Translations under genes and position numbers: made by a program | Part shown: in pieces, positions 8,712 through 21,366 of the stretch | How the letters are laid out: every line of letters begins with the position of its first letter | Position numbering within the stretch: position 1 is the first letter of the stretch | The notes under the pieces: model-generated | Told to the model about the DNA's origin: nothing | Databases searched by the model: none | Seen by the model: only the letters and a program-made list of their open reading frames with translations | Source of the DNA: Deinococcus psychrotolerans | GTDB taxonomy: Bacteria > Deinococcota > Deinococci > Deinococcales > Deinococcaceae | DNA length: 64,000 bases | Direction: 5' to 3' | NCBI RefSeq assembly: GCF_003860465.1 | Contig: NZ_CP034183.1 | Location: 1,132,501 to 1,196,500 of the forward strand

Positions 8712-9776
8712 TCAGCGCTCTTCTTGCGCCAACTCCACCAAGCGCGTCACCAACTCGGCGTAGCTCAGGCCCGCCGCTTCCCACAGCTTGGGATACATGC
8801 TGGTGGTGGTAAAGCCCGGCATGGTGTTGACTTCGTTGAGGTACAGCTCCCCAGTTTCTTCGACGTAGAAAAAGTCGATGCGGGCCAGTCCGGCACAGTC
8901 GAGTGCTTTGAACGCGGTGAGAGCCAACTCACGCACGCGGATAGCGACTTCGGCAGGCACTGGAGCGGGGATGTGCATACTGGCCTGCCCCTCGGTGTAT
9001 TTGGTGGTGTAATCGTAAAAGAGCGCTTCGAAGCGCAGCTCCCCGACTGGGCTGGCCTGCGGAGCGTCATTGCCCAAGATGCCCACTTCCAGTTCACGCG
9101 GCTTGTGGGAGGCGGCGGCTTCCAAAATCACCCGGCGATCCAAGGAAAAAGCCAGATCGAGGGCCGCTTCCAGGTCCTCCGGGCCAGCGGCGCGGCTGAT
9201 GCCCACCGAACTGCCCAAGTTGGCGGGCTTCACGAATTGGGGGTAGCCCAACGACCCTGCGGCGATCCGCACACTTTCGGGAGCGCTGCGCCACGCCTGA
9301 CGGGTCACCAAGCGGTACTCCACCTGCGGCACGCCCACCGAAGCCAGCACCTGTTTGGTCATCACCTTGTCCATGCTGGCGGCGCTGCCCAGCACGCCCG
9401 AGCCCACGTAGGCCGCGCCAGTCAACGTCAAAAAGCCCTGCACCGTCCCGTCCTCGCCGTTGGGGCCGTGCAGCAGCGGCCAGATCACATCAAAGCCGGC
9501 CACTTCGTAGGGGCGCAGCTCACTCGAAACGGGAGCCGCCGAGTCCTGAGCGCCGCCCAACACCCGCGCCGTGTCTGCCCGCCCCAGCCAGCGGCCTGCC
9601 GCGTCAATGACCAGCGGCGTCACTTCAAAGTGTGACGCTGGCAAAGCGGCCAGTACACTCTGGGCACTCATCAAGCTGACGGCATGTTCACCACTTTGGC
9701 CGCCGCACAGCAGCAGAACGCGGGTCTTTTGGGGGGCAGTGATTTCGGGTTGGGGGGAAAAGGGAGGCACACTCAC
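8712..9776 (-). CDS. ddl: D-alanine--D-alanine ligase
   Basis: Ddl joins two D-Ala with ATP for peptidoglycan synthesis. Seen: [14 protein letters not shown] (N-terminal substrate loop), [23 protein letters not shown], the ATP-grasp lysine region [13 protein letters not shown], and the C-terminal [25 protein letters not shown] with metal-binding Asp, Glu and Asn. GTG 9776 is chosen because an extended -10 (TGGCATACT) ends 7 nt upstream and the conserved Ddl core starts soon after; it gives 354 aa. The frame is open upstream to 9893, so a longer form starting at 9830 or 9893 cannot be excluded. Confidence 0.93.
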   Translation of the reverse strand: MSVPPFSPQPEITAPQKTRVLLLCGGQSGEHAVSLMSAQSVLAALPASHFEVTPLVIDAAGRWLGRADTARVLGGAQDSAAPVSSELRPYEVAGFDVIWPLLHGPNGEDGTVQGFLTLTGAAYVGSGVLGSAASMDKVMTKQVLASVGVPQVEYRLVTRQAWRSAPESVRIAAGSLGYPQFVKPANLGSSVGISRAAGPEDLEAALDLAFSLDRRVILEAAASHKPRELEVGILGNDAPQASPVGELRFEALFYDYTTKYTEGQASMHIPAPVPAEVAIRVRELALTAFKALDCAGLARIDFFYVEETGELYLNEVNTMPGFTTTSMYPKLWEAAGLSYAELVTRLVELAQEER

Positions 9777-10099
9777 GCCCGGCAGTATGCCAGTTTGGAG
9801 CCGCCCAGCAGCGCGGCGGCGTGCCGACATCAACTGAGCAAGGTTTCGTCTGAGCTTATCGTGTGTATCATACTCCTCATACTCATGACACACATGCCAA
9901 TCGTGACACGGGCTGCGGACGTGTCAGGCAGGCATCAGCGTTCGGCAGACTTTCTCATCTTGGACTGAGTTCACCATCATGCATTCGTCTAGATGTTGGG
10001 TTATGATGCGCGGGTCTACACATGATCTTCACTCCTCACCTCGGTCACTCACTGCGGTGAATCAAAGGAGAGATCAGCCCCTATTTCGGAGGAGAACGA
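9777..10099. promoter_or_regulatory. Divergent intergenic region between ddl and the peptide ABC operon
   Basis: There is no gene here. At 9861-9893 lies an imperfect dyad (GTGTGTATCAT and ATGACACAC) enclosing the direct repeats CATACTC at 9869-9875 and 9878-9884. TATGAT at 10002-10007 is a likely -10 for the ABC binding-protein gene. The rest shows nothing notable. Confidence 0.4.
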
Positions 10100-11836
<1,737 letters not shown>

Positions 11837-11866
11837 GTCTCTCTTTTAGATTTTTAAGGTTAAAGG

Positions 11867-11902
11867 GGAGCGGACGGTGAAGAGCCGCCGCTCCTCCTTT
11901 TT
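11867..11902 (+). terminator. Hairpin between binding protein and permeases
   Basis: Arms GGAGCGG and CCGCTCC with additional CGG/CCG pairing are followed by TTTTT. It probably acts as a partial terminator, giving more binding protein than permease. Confidence 0.7.
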
Positions 11903-12027
11903 GGTGTATGACTCTTTTTGGTGCGTGAAACGGCACGAGGCGTAGACGGTGTGGCCTTCACATCGGCGTGAGTTTCCCGTGTTCTTCTATGCACATTGAG
12001 CAAATAGGCGTACGTTAGGGAGCAATT

Positions 12028-12078
12028 ATGGATGATTTCTCAAAAAAGCCGACCGGCTTAAGGAGCAGCGGTGCTTAA
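12028..12078 (+). CDS. Possible 16-codon leader peptide coupled to permease translation
   Basis: GGGAGC lies 4 nt before ATG 12028; the frame runs 16 codons and its TAA ends 7 bases inside the permease gene, which starts GTG 12071. Such an overlap would couple translation. The peptide itself shows no recognisable feature. Confidence 0.3.
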   Translation: MDDFSKKPTGLRSSGA

Positions 12079-13099
12079 TTTCATTATTCGGCGCGTCGCT
12101 CAGATCCCTTTGGTAATGCTGGCCCTCTCACTGCTGCTGTTCGTGATTATCTTTCAGCTCACTCCCGAGCAGCGGGCGGCAGGCTACATCCGCAGCGAGC
12201 AGCAAGCCGCGCAGATGGACTCCATCATCCGCCAGCGCGGACTCGACAAGCCCTTTCCAATCCAGTACAGCAAATGGCTGGCCTCAACCGTGCAGGGCGA
12301 CCTGGGCTTCTCACGCACCAGCAGCAAGCCGGTTCTCGACACCATCAAAGAGCGGCTGCCCAGCACCATTGAGCTCTCACTCTACGCCGGCATTCCGATT
12401 GTGCTGCTGGGCATTTGGCTGGGCACCCTCTCGGCGCTCAACAAAGACCGCTTCGTCGATCAGTTTCTGCGGGTCATCGCCGTGTTGGGCACCAGCTTAC
12501 CGAGTTTCGTGCTGGGCATCGTGCTGCTTAAATTTTTGTACGGTTCTTTGGGCTGGCTGCCGGGGCCGGGACAGGTAGACGTGCTCAACCAGTTCGCTGT
12601 GCTCGACCCGACCTTCAAGCACTACACCGGCATGCTCAGCATCGACGCCATGCTCAATGGCCGCTGGGCCGTGGCGGGCGACGTGCTCAGGCACTTGGTG
12701 ATGCCGGTGCTGACGCTGGTGATTATCTTCAGCGCCAATATACTCAAGGTGATGCGGGCGCAGATGCTCGAAACCCTGACCAGCGATTATGTCAGGACTG
12801 CCCGCGCCAAGGGACTGGGCAGCAAAGCAGTCAACCTCAAGCACGCCCGGCGCAATGCGCTCCTGCCCATCGTGACGCTGACCGGCTTCGTGGCCATCAA
12901 CTTGCTGGCCGGCGCGATCATCACCGAAACGATCTTCGCTTATCCCGGTGTGGGGCAGTGGGTCGGGGACGCCGCCCGCAACCTCGACATCTCTGCGGTG
13001 ATGGGCTTCGCGCTGCTCTCCGCTGTGATCGTGGTGGTCATCAGCACCCTCACCGATCTCTTTTACGGGGTGGTGGATCCGCGTGTGCGCTTTGACTAA
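12071..13099 (+). CDS. ABC transporter permease, DppB type
   Basis: The 342-aa integral membrane protein begins [25 protein letters not shown], the standard DppB N-terminus, with about six membrane helices. The EAA loop that docks the ATPase is seen as [23 protein letters not shown]. It forms the membrane channel with the DppC-type partner 51 nt downstream. GTG start with TAAGGAG upstream. A longer periplasmic loop (about residues 160-215) separates helices, as is usual in this family. Confidence 0.92.
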   Translation: MLNFIIRRVAQIPLVMLALSLLLFVIIFQLTPEQRAAGYIRSEQQAAQMDSIIRQRGLDKPFPIQYSKWLASTVQGDLGFSRTSSKPVLDTIKERLPSTIELSLYAGIPIVLLGIWLGTLSALNKDRFVDQFLRVIAVLGTSLPSFVLGIVLLKFLYGSLGWLPGPGQVDVLNQFAVLDPTFKHYTGMLSIDAMLNGRWAVAGDVLRHLVMPVLTLVIIFSANILKVMRAQMLETLTSDYVRTARAKGLGSKAVNLKHARRNALLPIVTLTGFVAINLLAGAIITETIFAYPGVGQWVGDAARNLDISAVMGFALLSAVIVVVISTLTDLFYGVVDPRVRFD

Positions 13100-13150
13100 G
13101 CTGCTCTCCTTAAAGCCAACCCACCCGAACTTCTGTAAGGCGGCAACTCT

Positions 13151-14158
13151 ATGACAACCATCCCCGCGCCCAAACCCGCAGCCACGCCGGGCCGCCTCAA
13201 GTCGTTTTTTACTTCACGCCCAGTCGTCAAGCTCCGGCGCAACAAGCTGGCCGTCGTCGGCTTGATCATGACTTTTATTTTTCTGATGGTGGCCTTGTTT
13301 GCGCCGTTTATCGCTGCGCCCAGCCAAGCGGCGGGCGGCAACTGTCTAAGAGACTTGGGCATCTCACAGACCAAGCAAATCTACAATCCGGCGGGCGGGG
13401 CTTTCTGGAAGATCTTGTTCGCCGCGCCGGACAGCTGCTACCACACCGAGCGCGAGAGCTTTTCGCCGATTCCCACGCCGCCGAGCAAGGAAGCCTACTT
13501 CGGCACTTCGCAGGGCTACGACATCTTTTACGGCATGATCTGGGGCACCCGCGTAATGATGAAGATGGGCCTGGTCATCGTGGCGATTACCCTGATCACC
13601 GGCATCATCGTGGGATCGATCAGCGGCTATTACGGCGGCTGGATCGACAACGTGGTGCAGCGCTTCATCGACGTGATGCTCTCGCTGCCGTCTTTGGTGC
13701 TCACCATCGTGCTGATCACCGTACTGGGGGCCAGCATCAGCAGCATTATTCTGGCGTTTTGCCTCACCGGCTGGACCCAGTACGCCCGCATCGTGCGCGG
13801 CGACATTCTCAGAACGCGCAACCTCGAATTCGTAGACGCTGCCCGCAGCTTGGGCGCACGCGACTTCCGGCTGATCTTCAAACATGTGCTGCCCAACTCG
13901 CTGGCTTCGGTGCTCACCATTGCCATTTTGGACTTGGGCACCATTCCGCTCAGCATCGCTGCGCTGTCCTTTCTGGGCATCGGGCTACCGATCGGCTACA
14001 CCGACTGGGGCCAGTTCATGAGCTTTGCCCGGGCGTGGATGGACAACCAATACTGGTACGTGACCGTGCTGCCCGCCGTGTTCATCATTTTGTTCAGCCT
14101 CGGCTGGAACCTCTTCGGTGACGCGGTGCGCGACGCTTTTGACCCGCGCACCCGCTGA
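13151..14158 (+). CDS. ABC transporter permease, DppC type
   Basis: The 335-aa product has the OppC-type N-terminal helix ([22 protein letters not shown]) and then a periplasmic insert of roughly 90 residues before the transport core. The EAA loop is [20 protein letters not shown]. The C-terminus ([19 protein letters not shown]) is the usual DppC ending. It pairs with the upstream permease. An intrinsic terminator closes the operon, so the ATPase must be encoded elsewhere or shared. Confidence 0.92.
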   Translation: MTTIPAPKPAATPGRLKSFFTSRPVVKLRRNKLAVVGLIMTFIFLMVALFAPFIAAPSQAAGGNCLRDLGISQTKQIYNPAGGAFWKILFAAPDSCYHTERESFSPIPTPPSKEAYFGTSQGYDIFYGMIWGTRVMMKMGLVIVAITLITGIIVGSISGYYGGWIDNVVQRFIDVMLSLPSLVLTIVLITVLGASISSIILAFCLTGWTQYARIVRGDILRTRNLEFVDAARSLGARDFRLIFKHVLPNSLASVLTIAILDLGTIPLSIAALSFLGIGLPIGYTDWGQFMSFARAWMDNQYWYVTVLPAVFIILFSLGWNLFGDAVRDAFDPRTR

Positions 14159-14197
14159 AGAAAGCGCCCAAACCGCTCCCCCAAGATTGTCACTAAT

Positions 14198-14221
14198 CCC
14201 CCCAACTCAGGGGGGTTTTTT
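14198..14221 (+). terminator. Terminator of peptide ABC operon
   Basis: CCCCCC, a 6-nt loop, GGGGGG, then TTTTTT. Confidence 0.85.
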
Positions 14222-14274
14222 GATGTGCCAGACAACATAAAACCCACATCAATTCTGCACACGAACAGCGCAGA

Positions 14275-15648
14275 ATGTCGGCAATGAAAACCCGCTTGCT
14301 GCTGTTGGCTCTGGCCCTAAGTGCTTCCTCGGTGGCGCTCTCGCAATCTACGGCGCACCCGGCGGCGTCACTGAGTCCGTCCAGCCGCGACGTATCGACG
14401 CCCAAAGCAGCGGGACACGCCGATGCGCCCTCAGAGGCCCAAAACCTGTTCAACGACGTCAACGACCTGATTCAGCAGCAGTACGGCGGCCTCAGCACCG
14501 TAGACCGCCCGGCCCTCACTGCCGAGTACCAGCTGCGCTTGGAAGCCGTCTGCGCTCCTGATCCGCGAAGCTGCGCTGCCGAGAAAGCCTTTCCGGTGCT
14601 GTCGGCAGAAGTCAATGCACTGGGCGACGAACACAGCTTTTTTGAAACCCCCGAAGACTTCGGTGACTTCGTGACCAGCGCGACCGGCGGCAACCGCTTG
14701 CAGTTCGGGGTGCGTCTGGCCACCCTCGACGGCGAGAGCCGCTTGGTGCTGGACGTGATTCCTGGCAGCGCCAGCCAGGACGCGGGCCTGATGCGCGGCG
14801 ACGTGCTCAAGACCATCGACGGTCAGCCGTACACCTTCGCGGGCCTGAAAGCCGCCAAGGAAGCGGGCAAGCCGACCACCCTGAACCTGGAGCGGCTGGG
14901 CCAGCCGGTGACCGTTACGCTGACCTCGCGTGAAAGCAGCTCACGCGATTTGCCGCGCCTGAGCTACCTGCCCGCTCCAGAAGGCCAAAGCGGCCAGATC
15001 GCCCTGCTGAGAATTCCCACCTTTTTGTCGGGCGGCAACGTGGCCCAGACCGTTCACGACGAGGTGCGGGCGGCGCAGGCCAAAAAAGCAGCCGGAATCA
15101 TCGTGGATTTGCGCGGCAACACTGGAGGCGACCTCAGTGAGTGCGACGGCTCGGTGAGCGCCTTCGTCCCGACCTTTACCCGCCTCGCCAAGCTGGCGCA
15201 GGGTTCGAGCCGCACGGTGGTGCGCGGCGGAGCACGCCTAGACGACGGCCGCATCCGCAGCAGCGTGCAGAGTCCGGCGCTGTGGACTGGCCCGCTGACC
15301 GTGATGGTCGACAGCGGCAGCGCGTCGTGCAGCGAATTTTTTGCTTACGAGATGCAGTACGCCAAGCGGGCCACCATCATCGGTGAAGCGACGGCGGGCG
15401 TGGGCAACACCGCCACCCGCGTTTTTCCTTTGGGCAGCGGCGCGGGCCTGCAACTGACCATCCTCAACTACACCAAGCCCGACGGCACGCCGTATCCAGT
15501 GCGGGTCAAGCCTGATGTGAGCGGCAGCACTGATCTCACGGCGCTGAGTAGAGGCAGCGATACCTTGCTTAGTGCCGCCGCCCAGACCATCAAAACCGCC
15601 CCGGTGCTGGTTGCGGGCAATGATACCGACACCACTACCAGCAACTGA
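14275..15648 (+). CDS. Exported S41 family peptidase (C-terminal processing type)
   Basis: The 457-aa protein has a signal peptide (residues 1-24; an in-frame ATG at 14284 may be the true start), a helical N-terminal domain, a PDZ domain (about 145-215, with GSASQDAGLMRGDVLKTIDG) and an S41 core. The nucleophile Ser is in DSGSASCSEFF; GNTGGDLSEC and GEATAGVGNT are further S41 motifs. The Lys found in CtpA-type GxxFGKG is absent (TAGVGN), so it belongs to the tricorn/TSP-like branch. It probably degrades or trims exported proteins. It differs clearly from the second S41 enzyme at 23141. Confidence 0.88.
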   Translation: MSAMKTRLLLLALALSASSVALSQSTAHPAASLSPSSRDVSTPKAAGHADAPSEAQNLFNDVNDLIQQQYGGLSTVDRPALTAEYQLRLEAVCAPDPRSCAAEKAFPVLSAEVNALGDEHSFFETPEDFGDFVTSATGGNRLQFGVRLATLDGESRLVLDVIPGSASQDAGLMRGDVLKTIDGQPYTFAGLKAAKEAGKPTTLNLERLGQPVTVTLTSRESSSRDLPRLSYLPAPEGQSGQIALLRIPTFLSGGNVAQTVHDEVRAAQAKKAAGIIVDLRGNTGGDLSECDGSVSAFVPTFTRLAKLAQGSSRTVVRGGARLDDGRIRSSVQSPALWTGPLTVMVDSGSASCSEFFAYEMQYAKRATIIGEATAGVGNTATRVFPLGSGAGLQLTILNYTKPDGTPYPVRVKPDVSGSTDLTALSRGSDTLLSAAAQTIKTAPVLVAGNDTDTTTSN

Positions 15649-15681
15649 GTAAGAGGAGTATTTGGGCAGTGGTTGGGCAGT

Positions 15682-16233
15682 TCAGCGCTTGTAGACTTTG
15701 AAACGGGCGGTGAGATCAAAGGTGGCGCAGGCCGCTTCACCCGCGTAGATGGGCGCGGCGCAGACGGTCAGCTTGCCGCCTGCGCCGAGGGTATCAGGCA
15801 CCTTCTCACCGGCCAGATTGGAGAGCTTGCCGAACTTGGCCACCAATTCGAGGTGGCCGTAGCCTTTTGAATCCACGGCCAAATGCAGCGGGTCAGCGCC
15901 AGGATTGACCAGCGGCGCGAGCGGCAGCCACTGGGTTTTGCCGCCGTCCTTCACGCCCGCTTCCTTGACAAACAAACTGGCCGAGACGCGGGGAATCACA
16001 AAAAAAGTTCTGCGGCCCGGCCAGCGCTCACGCAGCGCCAGCGGCAGCAGCAATTTACACTGGCTGTACTGTTCGTCGGGCAGCACGAAATCCACCCGAA
16101 TTGCCTTGAAATAGCTGTCGGTACACACCAAGCTGATTTTTTCGCGGGGCACCGTGAAGGTGGCGGCTTGGGCCGAGTTAGGCAGGAGCGTGAGCAGCAA
16201 CGGGGCCAGCCAAAGACGAGCGGGTTTATTCAT
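15682..16233 (-). CDS. Secreted hypothetical protein
   Basis: A 183-aa protein with a clear signal peptide (LWLAPLLLTLLPNSAQAATF, cleavage after AQA). The mature part has four Cys spread along its length (LVCTDS, SQCKLL, TVCAAP, AACATF), which could form two disulfides, and a mixed beta pattern. No family is recognised. Shine-Dalgarno GAGGAG lies 5 nt before ATG. It lies 40 nt after the minus-strand gene at 16274-16759 and could be cotranscribed with it. Confidence 0.65.
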   Translation of the reverse strand: MNKPARLWLAPLLLTLLPNSAQAATFTVPREKISLVCTDSYFKAIRVDFVLPDEQYSQCKLLLPLALRERWPGRRTFFVIPRVSASLFVKEAGVKDGGKTQWLPLAPLVNPGADPLHLAVDSKGYGHLELVAKFGKLSNLAGEKVPDTLGAGGKLTVCAAPIYAGEAACATFDLTARFKVYKR

Positions 16234-16273
16234 GGCACTCCTCGGTGTTCAGAAAGTGGACTGTGGCTAACTG

Positions 16274-16759
16274 CTAGCGAATGATTTGGGCTTCTACCGT
16301 GTCGGTGGGTGGGTTGTACTGACAACTGAACTCGGCGCGGCCAGAGAAATTGGAGCTGGACTCCACCCAGCCGTCCCAGCGTTTGCCGTCGGTGTTGGCG
16401 GTGATTTGCTGGGCTGCTTCGGCGTCGGCGGGAAACTGGGCGGCGAGTTGGCCGAGTTGGTTGAGCAACTCGTGTTTGCAGCGCTCAATCAAGGCGCTGG
16501 AGGCGACGCCGCCCGACAGATCATCGGGGGCAGCGGGTTGCCGAAAGACCAAGAAGACTGCTGATGCTCCCGCCCACACGACCAGCCCCGCCAGCAGCCA
16601 GCCCCAGCGCGTCGGCCCTGCCCGCTGAGCCGCCCGCACTTCGGCGCGGTAAGCCGCCTGTGCTTGCTGGTGGGCCACGCGCCGCTGCTCAGACCGCTCG
16701 GCGTCAGCCAAGGCCGTTTCCTCCGCTAGAATTTGCCGCTTCTCCTCTTGGCTCAGCAC
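16274..16759 (-). CDS. Membrane-anchored hypothetical protein with charged N-terminal helix
   Basis: The 161-aa product has an N-terminal coiled-coil-like segment of about 50 residues rich in Glu, Arg, Gln and Ala, one membrane helix (WGWLLAGLVVWAGASAVFLVF) and a C-terminal soluble domain of about 85 residues with two Cys. No family is recognised. GTG start; TACTCT ends 6 nt before it. A palindrome ATACTC-N4-GAGTAT lies directly upstream of that -10, indicating a dedicated repressor or activator. Confidence 0.6.
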   Translation of the reverse strand: MLSQEEKRQILAEETALADAERSEQRRVAHQQAQAAYRAEVRAAQRAGPTRWGWLLAGLVVWAGASAVFLVFRQPAAPDDLSGGVASSALIERCKHELLNQLGQLAAQFPADAEAAQQITANTDGKRWDGWVESSSNFSGRAEFSCQYNPPTDTVEAQIIR

Positions 16760-16776
16760 GCCTTTAGAGTAGCAAG

Positions 16777-16808
16777 ATACTCACTTGAGTATGATGAGTG
16801 CGATACTC
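16777..16808 (-). promoter_or_regulatory. Palindromic operator candidate
   Basis: ATACTC-ACTT-GAGTAT (16777-16792) is a perfect 6-bp dyad; a third copy, ATACTC, lies at 16803-16808. The block covers the spacer/-35 zone of the promoter of the gene ending at 16759. Confidence 0.5.
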
Positions 16809-16830
16809 AAAATAAATAAGTCCAACGCAG

Positions 16831-16859
16831 CAAAAGAGCCTACCGAGGTGGCAGGCTCT
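16831..16859 (-). terminator. Terminator of rny
   Basis: On the minus strand AGAGCCT and AGGCTCT arms enclose an 11-nt GC-rich segment and are followed by TTTT, 26 nt after the rny stop. Confidence 0.7.
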
Positions 16860-16885
16860 GCTGGTCAAGCTCATTTATTTTGAGC

Positions 16886-18577
<1,692 letters not shown>

Positions 18578-18968
18578 ACTGGCTCCTTTGGGATTTTGCC
18601 TTGCTGCCTTGCGGCGGGTTTTTCGGCCTTCCTCCTGCATTCAACTGCGCGGCCCACCGACCCCTCTTTTAACGAAGTCATGAGTGGAAAGAAGCGAAAT
18701 TTGAGCGGCGAAGTGGACAAACCCACCGAAGACATTCCTGCGGCGCTTCTCACTGCTGCCTTCCCTGAACAAGCGGTCAGCTCCGGCAAAGAGCGCCTTA
18801 AACTGGTTTGAGAAAAGCGAGTCCAAAGAAAAAGGGAACCGGACTCAGAGAGCAGTCTAGTACGGATTGAGGCTGCCCCCCCGCCGAGCGTTACACAACT
18901 TGCACACGAACCGGGCTTTGCTGTAGATCAGCCGGTGCTGCCCGGTGGCCGCCCGCTATCATGCGGCC
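18578..18968. other. Intergenic region between rny and menG
   Basis: Divergent promoter region. TATCAT (18957-18962) precedes the menG ATG by 6 nt. A 43-codon open frame (18680-18811, plus strand, polar and charged) has no Shine-Dalgarno and no convincing promoter, so it is not called a gene. Nothing else was recognised. Confidence 0.4.
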
Positions 18969-19742
18969 ATGACGCCTGCTGACTCCGACTTCGCTGCGGC
19001 CCGCTTACGCCCCAACCGCCCGAACACCGAAATCCCCCTTGTCGGTGACAAGCAGGACAAAGCCGCCGACGTGCAGCGGATGTTTGCCGACATCGCTCCG
19101 CGCTACGACCTGCTCAACCGCGTGCTGAGTTTGGGCGTCGACAAAAGCTGGCGGCGGGCGGCGGCCAGCGAGGCTTTGCTGCTCCGTCCGGCGCGGCTGC
19201 TCGACGTGGCCACCGGAACCGGCGACTTCGCCTTGGAGCTCAAGCGCCGCTCGCCGCACACCGAGGTGATCGCCTCAGATTTCGTGCCGCAAATGCTGGA
19301 GATCGGACGCAAAAAAGCGGGCAGCCAGCACCTCGAGATCCACTTTGAGGAAGGTGACGCTCTCCATCTCCCCTACCCCGATGCCAGCTTCGAGAGCCTG
19401 ACCTGCGCCTTCGGCTTCCGCAACTTCGCCGATTATCAGCGCGGCCTCGCGGAGTTTTGGCGGGTTCTTAAGCCCGGCGGCAGATTGGTGATTCTGGAGT
19501 TTCCGCCACCTGCCGAGGGGCTGTTCGGATCGGCTTTCCGCTTTTACTTCCAGCACATCTTGCCGCGCATCGGAGCAGTGGTCAGCGGCAACGGCGGCGC
19601 GTACACCTACTTGCCCGAAAGCGTACTGGCTTTTCCCGACCCGCCCCACTTGGCGCGGCTGATGCATGCCACCGGCTTCCGGGTACACTACCGCCTGCTC
19701 AGCGGGGGCATCGCGGCCATCCATGTGGGCACAAAAAGCTGA
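18969..19742 (+). CDS. menG: Demethylmenaquinone methyltransferase (UbiE/MenG family)
   Basis: This enzyme methylates the ring of demethylmenaquinone with S-adenosylmethionine in the last step of menaquinone synthesis. The 257-aa protein has the family start region RMFADIAPRYDLLNRVLSLG, the SAM-binding loop LLDVATGTGDFALEL, and CAFGFRNFADYQRGLAEFWRVLKPGG, all UbiE signatures. The ATG at 18969 (leaderless, after TATCAT) is preferred to the ATG at 18945. Deinococcus uses menaquinone, so the menaquinone substrate is more likely than ubiquinone. Confidence 0.92.
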   Translation: MTPADSDFAAARLRPNRPNTEIPLVGDKQDKAADVQRMFADIAPRYDLLNRVLSLGVDKSWRRAAASEALLLRPARLLDVATGTGDFALELKRRSPHTEVIASDFVPQMLEIGRKKAGSQHLEIHFEEGDALHLPYPDASFESLTCAFGFRNFADYQRGLAEFWRVLKPGGRLVILEFPPPAEGLFGSAFRFYFQHILPRIGAVVSGNGGAYTYLPESVLAFPDPPHLARLMHATGFRVHYRLLSGGIAAIHVGTKS

Positions 19743-19767
19743 GCGGAGAATCCAGGCGTAAACTTTT

Positions 19768-21366
19768 TCAGAACGTTGGCGGCACGGCCTGACGGCTGTT
19801 GTCTGCGGCGATGCGGTTGACCTGAAAGGCCATCCGGCCCGCGCCGAAAACCGGCGATCCGCCGATGGTGCCCAGTGCTTGCCCGCGCACGACCCTCGCG
19901 CCAACGTCCACGCTGGGAGCGTCGAGGCCGATGTAAGCGGTGGCCAAGCTGGCACTGTGCTCGATCAGCACCACCCAGCCGAGGCTGGCGTAATTGGTAA
20001 CGGCCAGCACGTTGCCGCCCTGCGCCGCCACCGCCTGACTGCCTTCCGGAGCGCTGATGACTGTCCACGGCACCGAGGCGGAGAAGTTGGCCACCACGAC
20101 CCCGCCCGGAAGCGGAAAGCCCAGCGGCCCACTGGCGGGCGGCAGCGGCGCGAGTTCAATACTGGCCTGCTGCTGCTGCGCCTGAATCTGGCTGGCCCGG
20201 GTTCGCAGGCTGGCTTGCTCCTGCGCGTTGGCCGCCGCCCGCTGCTGACTGGCCCGCTGCTCGGCGGCGGCTGAGGCCTGCGCCGCCGCTTGGGCCTGGG
20301 CACGCTGGAGAGCAGCTTGGCGCAGGGCTTCTTGCCTCTGGGCTTCACGGATAGCGGCGAGGCGGGCGGCTTCCTGACGGGCACGTTCCTGCGCTTCACG
20401 GATGCGGCGCAGCTCCTCGGCGCGGCGCACGCGCTCGGCTTCGATGCGCCGCCGCCGATCTTGCTCGATGCGGCTGCGCTCCGAGACGATGTTGCCCACC
20501 AAACTGTTGATGCTCTGGGCGGTGAGGGCTTGTTGGGCCTGCGTTTGCAGCGCCAGCGCCTGCTTGCCCGCCTGCGTTTGTTGCAGCCGCGCCACCAGAG
20601 CTTGCTGCTGGTTCCGGGCGTCACGCAACTTGGTGAGCTGAGCGAGTTGCTGAGCGCGTAAATCTTGCAGTTGGGCGGTTTGGGCGGTTTGCTGGGCTTG
20701 CTGGGCTTGCAGGCTCAGGCGCTGGCTTCTGAGTTCTTCAATTACTGCCACGTTGTGCTGGCCGCTCATATTGGCGTAACGGGCGCGAATCACCAGATCT
20801 GACAAGCTGTTGGCTTGGTTGATCAAACGCAAATACTGGCCGCTGCGCTCGCGGTAAAGCAGCTCAAGGAGCTGGCGCACATCGGCTTGCAAGCGGGCCA
20901 CCTGCCCAGAAGTCCGCGAAACCTGCGTTTTGGTTTGCGTCAAGTCAGCAATGGCCGCCCGGATGGTTTGTTCCAGCTTGAGTTTCTGGTTTTGCAGCCC
21001 CGCGATTTGGTTTTCTAGGCGGTCAATTTGGCCCAGCACGTCTTTTTGCTGAGCGCTGAGCGAGGCGATGTTTTGGCGCAGGCTTTCGAGCTGCTTTTTC
21101 TGATCGGCGCTGAGCTGCTTTTGGCCGGAAAGCTGCTGCTGAAGACGCTGCAACTTTTGGCTGGTGGTGGACAGGCCCAAGTTGTAGGGATCGGGCAGGG
21201 TAGGCAGCGGCTGGACAGAGAGTAGCGGTGACGGCTGGACAGCAGCAGGCGAACCGAGGCTGTTTTTCGCCGCCGGACTGTTCTTTGCCGTGCCCTGACT
21301 CAGCCCAGCTTGGACCAAAACCAAGCCAGTCAGCAGCGCAGCAAAGGCGGCGGGCCGGTTGCTCAT
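19768..21366 (-). CDS. EnvC-like murein hydrolase activator, degenerate M23/LytM domain
   Basis: The 532-aa protein has a signal peptide, about 330 residues of Gln/Ala/Arg-rich coiled coil (roughly 60-390), and a C-terminal LytM fold. In that fold the usual metal ligands are missing: the region equivalent to HxH reads TAYIGL and the segment usually LHFEVR reads MAFQVNR. EnvC of E. coli also has long coiled coils and an inactive LytM domain, docks on FtsEX and switches on amidases. The start overlaps the ftsX stop by 4 bases, so the three genes form one operon. I infer the same partnership here. Confidence 0.85.
   Translation of the reverse strand: MSNRPAAFAALLTGLVLVQAGLSQGTAKNSPAAKNSLGSPAAVQPSPLLSVQPLPTLPDPYNLGLSTTSQKLQRLQQQLSGQKQLSADQKKQLESLRQNIASLSAQQKDVLGQIDRLENQIAGLQNQKLKLEQTIRAAIADLTQTKTQVSRTSGQVARLQADVRQLLELLYRERSGQYLRLINQANSLSDLVIRARYANMSGQHNVAVIEELRSQRLSLQAQQAQQTAQTAQLQDLRAQQLAQLTKLRDARNQQQALVARLQQTQAGKQALALQTQAQQALTAQSINSLVGNIVSERSRIEQDRRRRIEAERVRRAEELRRIREAQERARQEAARLAAIREAQRQEALRQAALQRAQAQAAAQASAAAEQRASQQRAAANAQEQASLRTRASQIQAQQQQASIELAPLPPASGPLGFPLPGGVVVANFSASVPWTVISAPEGSQAVAAQGGNVLAVTNYASLGWVVLIEHSASLATAYIGLDAPSVDVGARVVRGQALGTIGGSPVFGAGRMAFQVNRIAADNSRQAVPPTF

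Noticed and set aside
18680..18811. 43-codon plus frame upstream of menG
   Set aside because: No Shine-Dalgarno or clear promoter; kept only as a remark in the intergenic entry.
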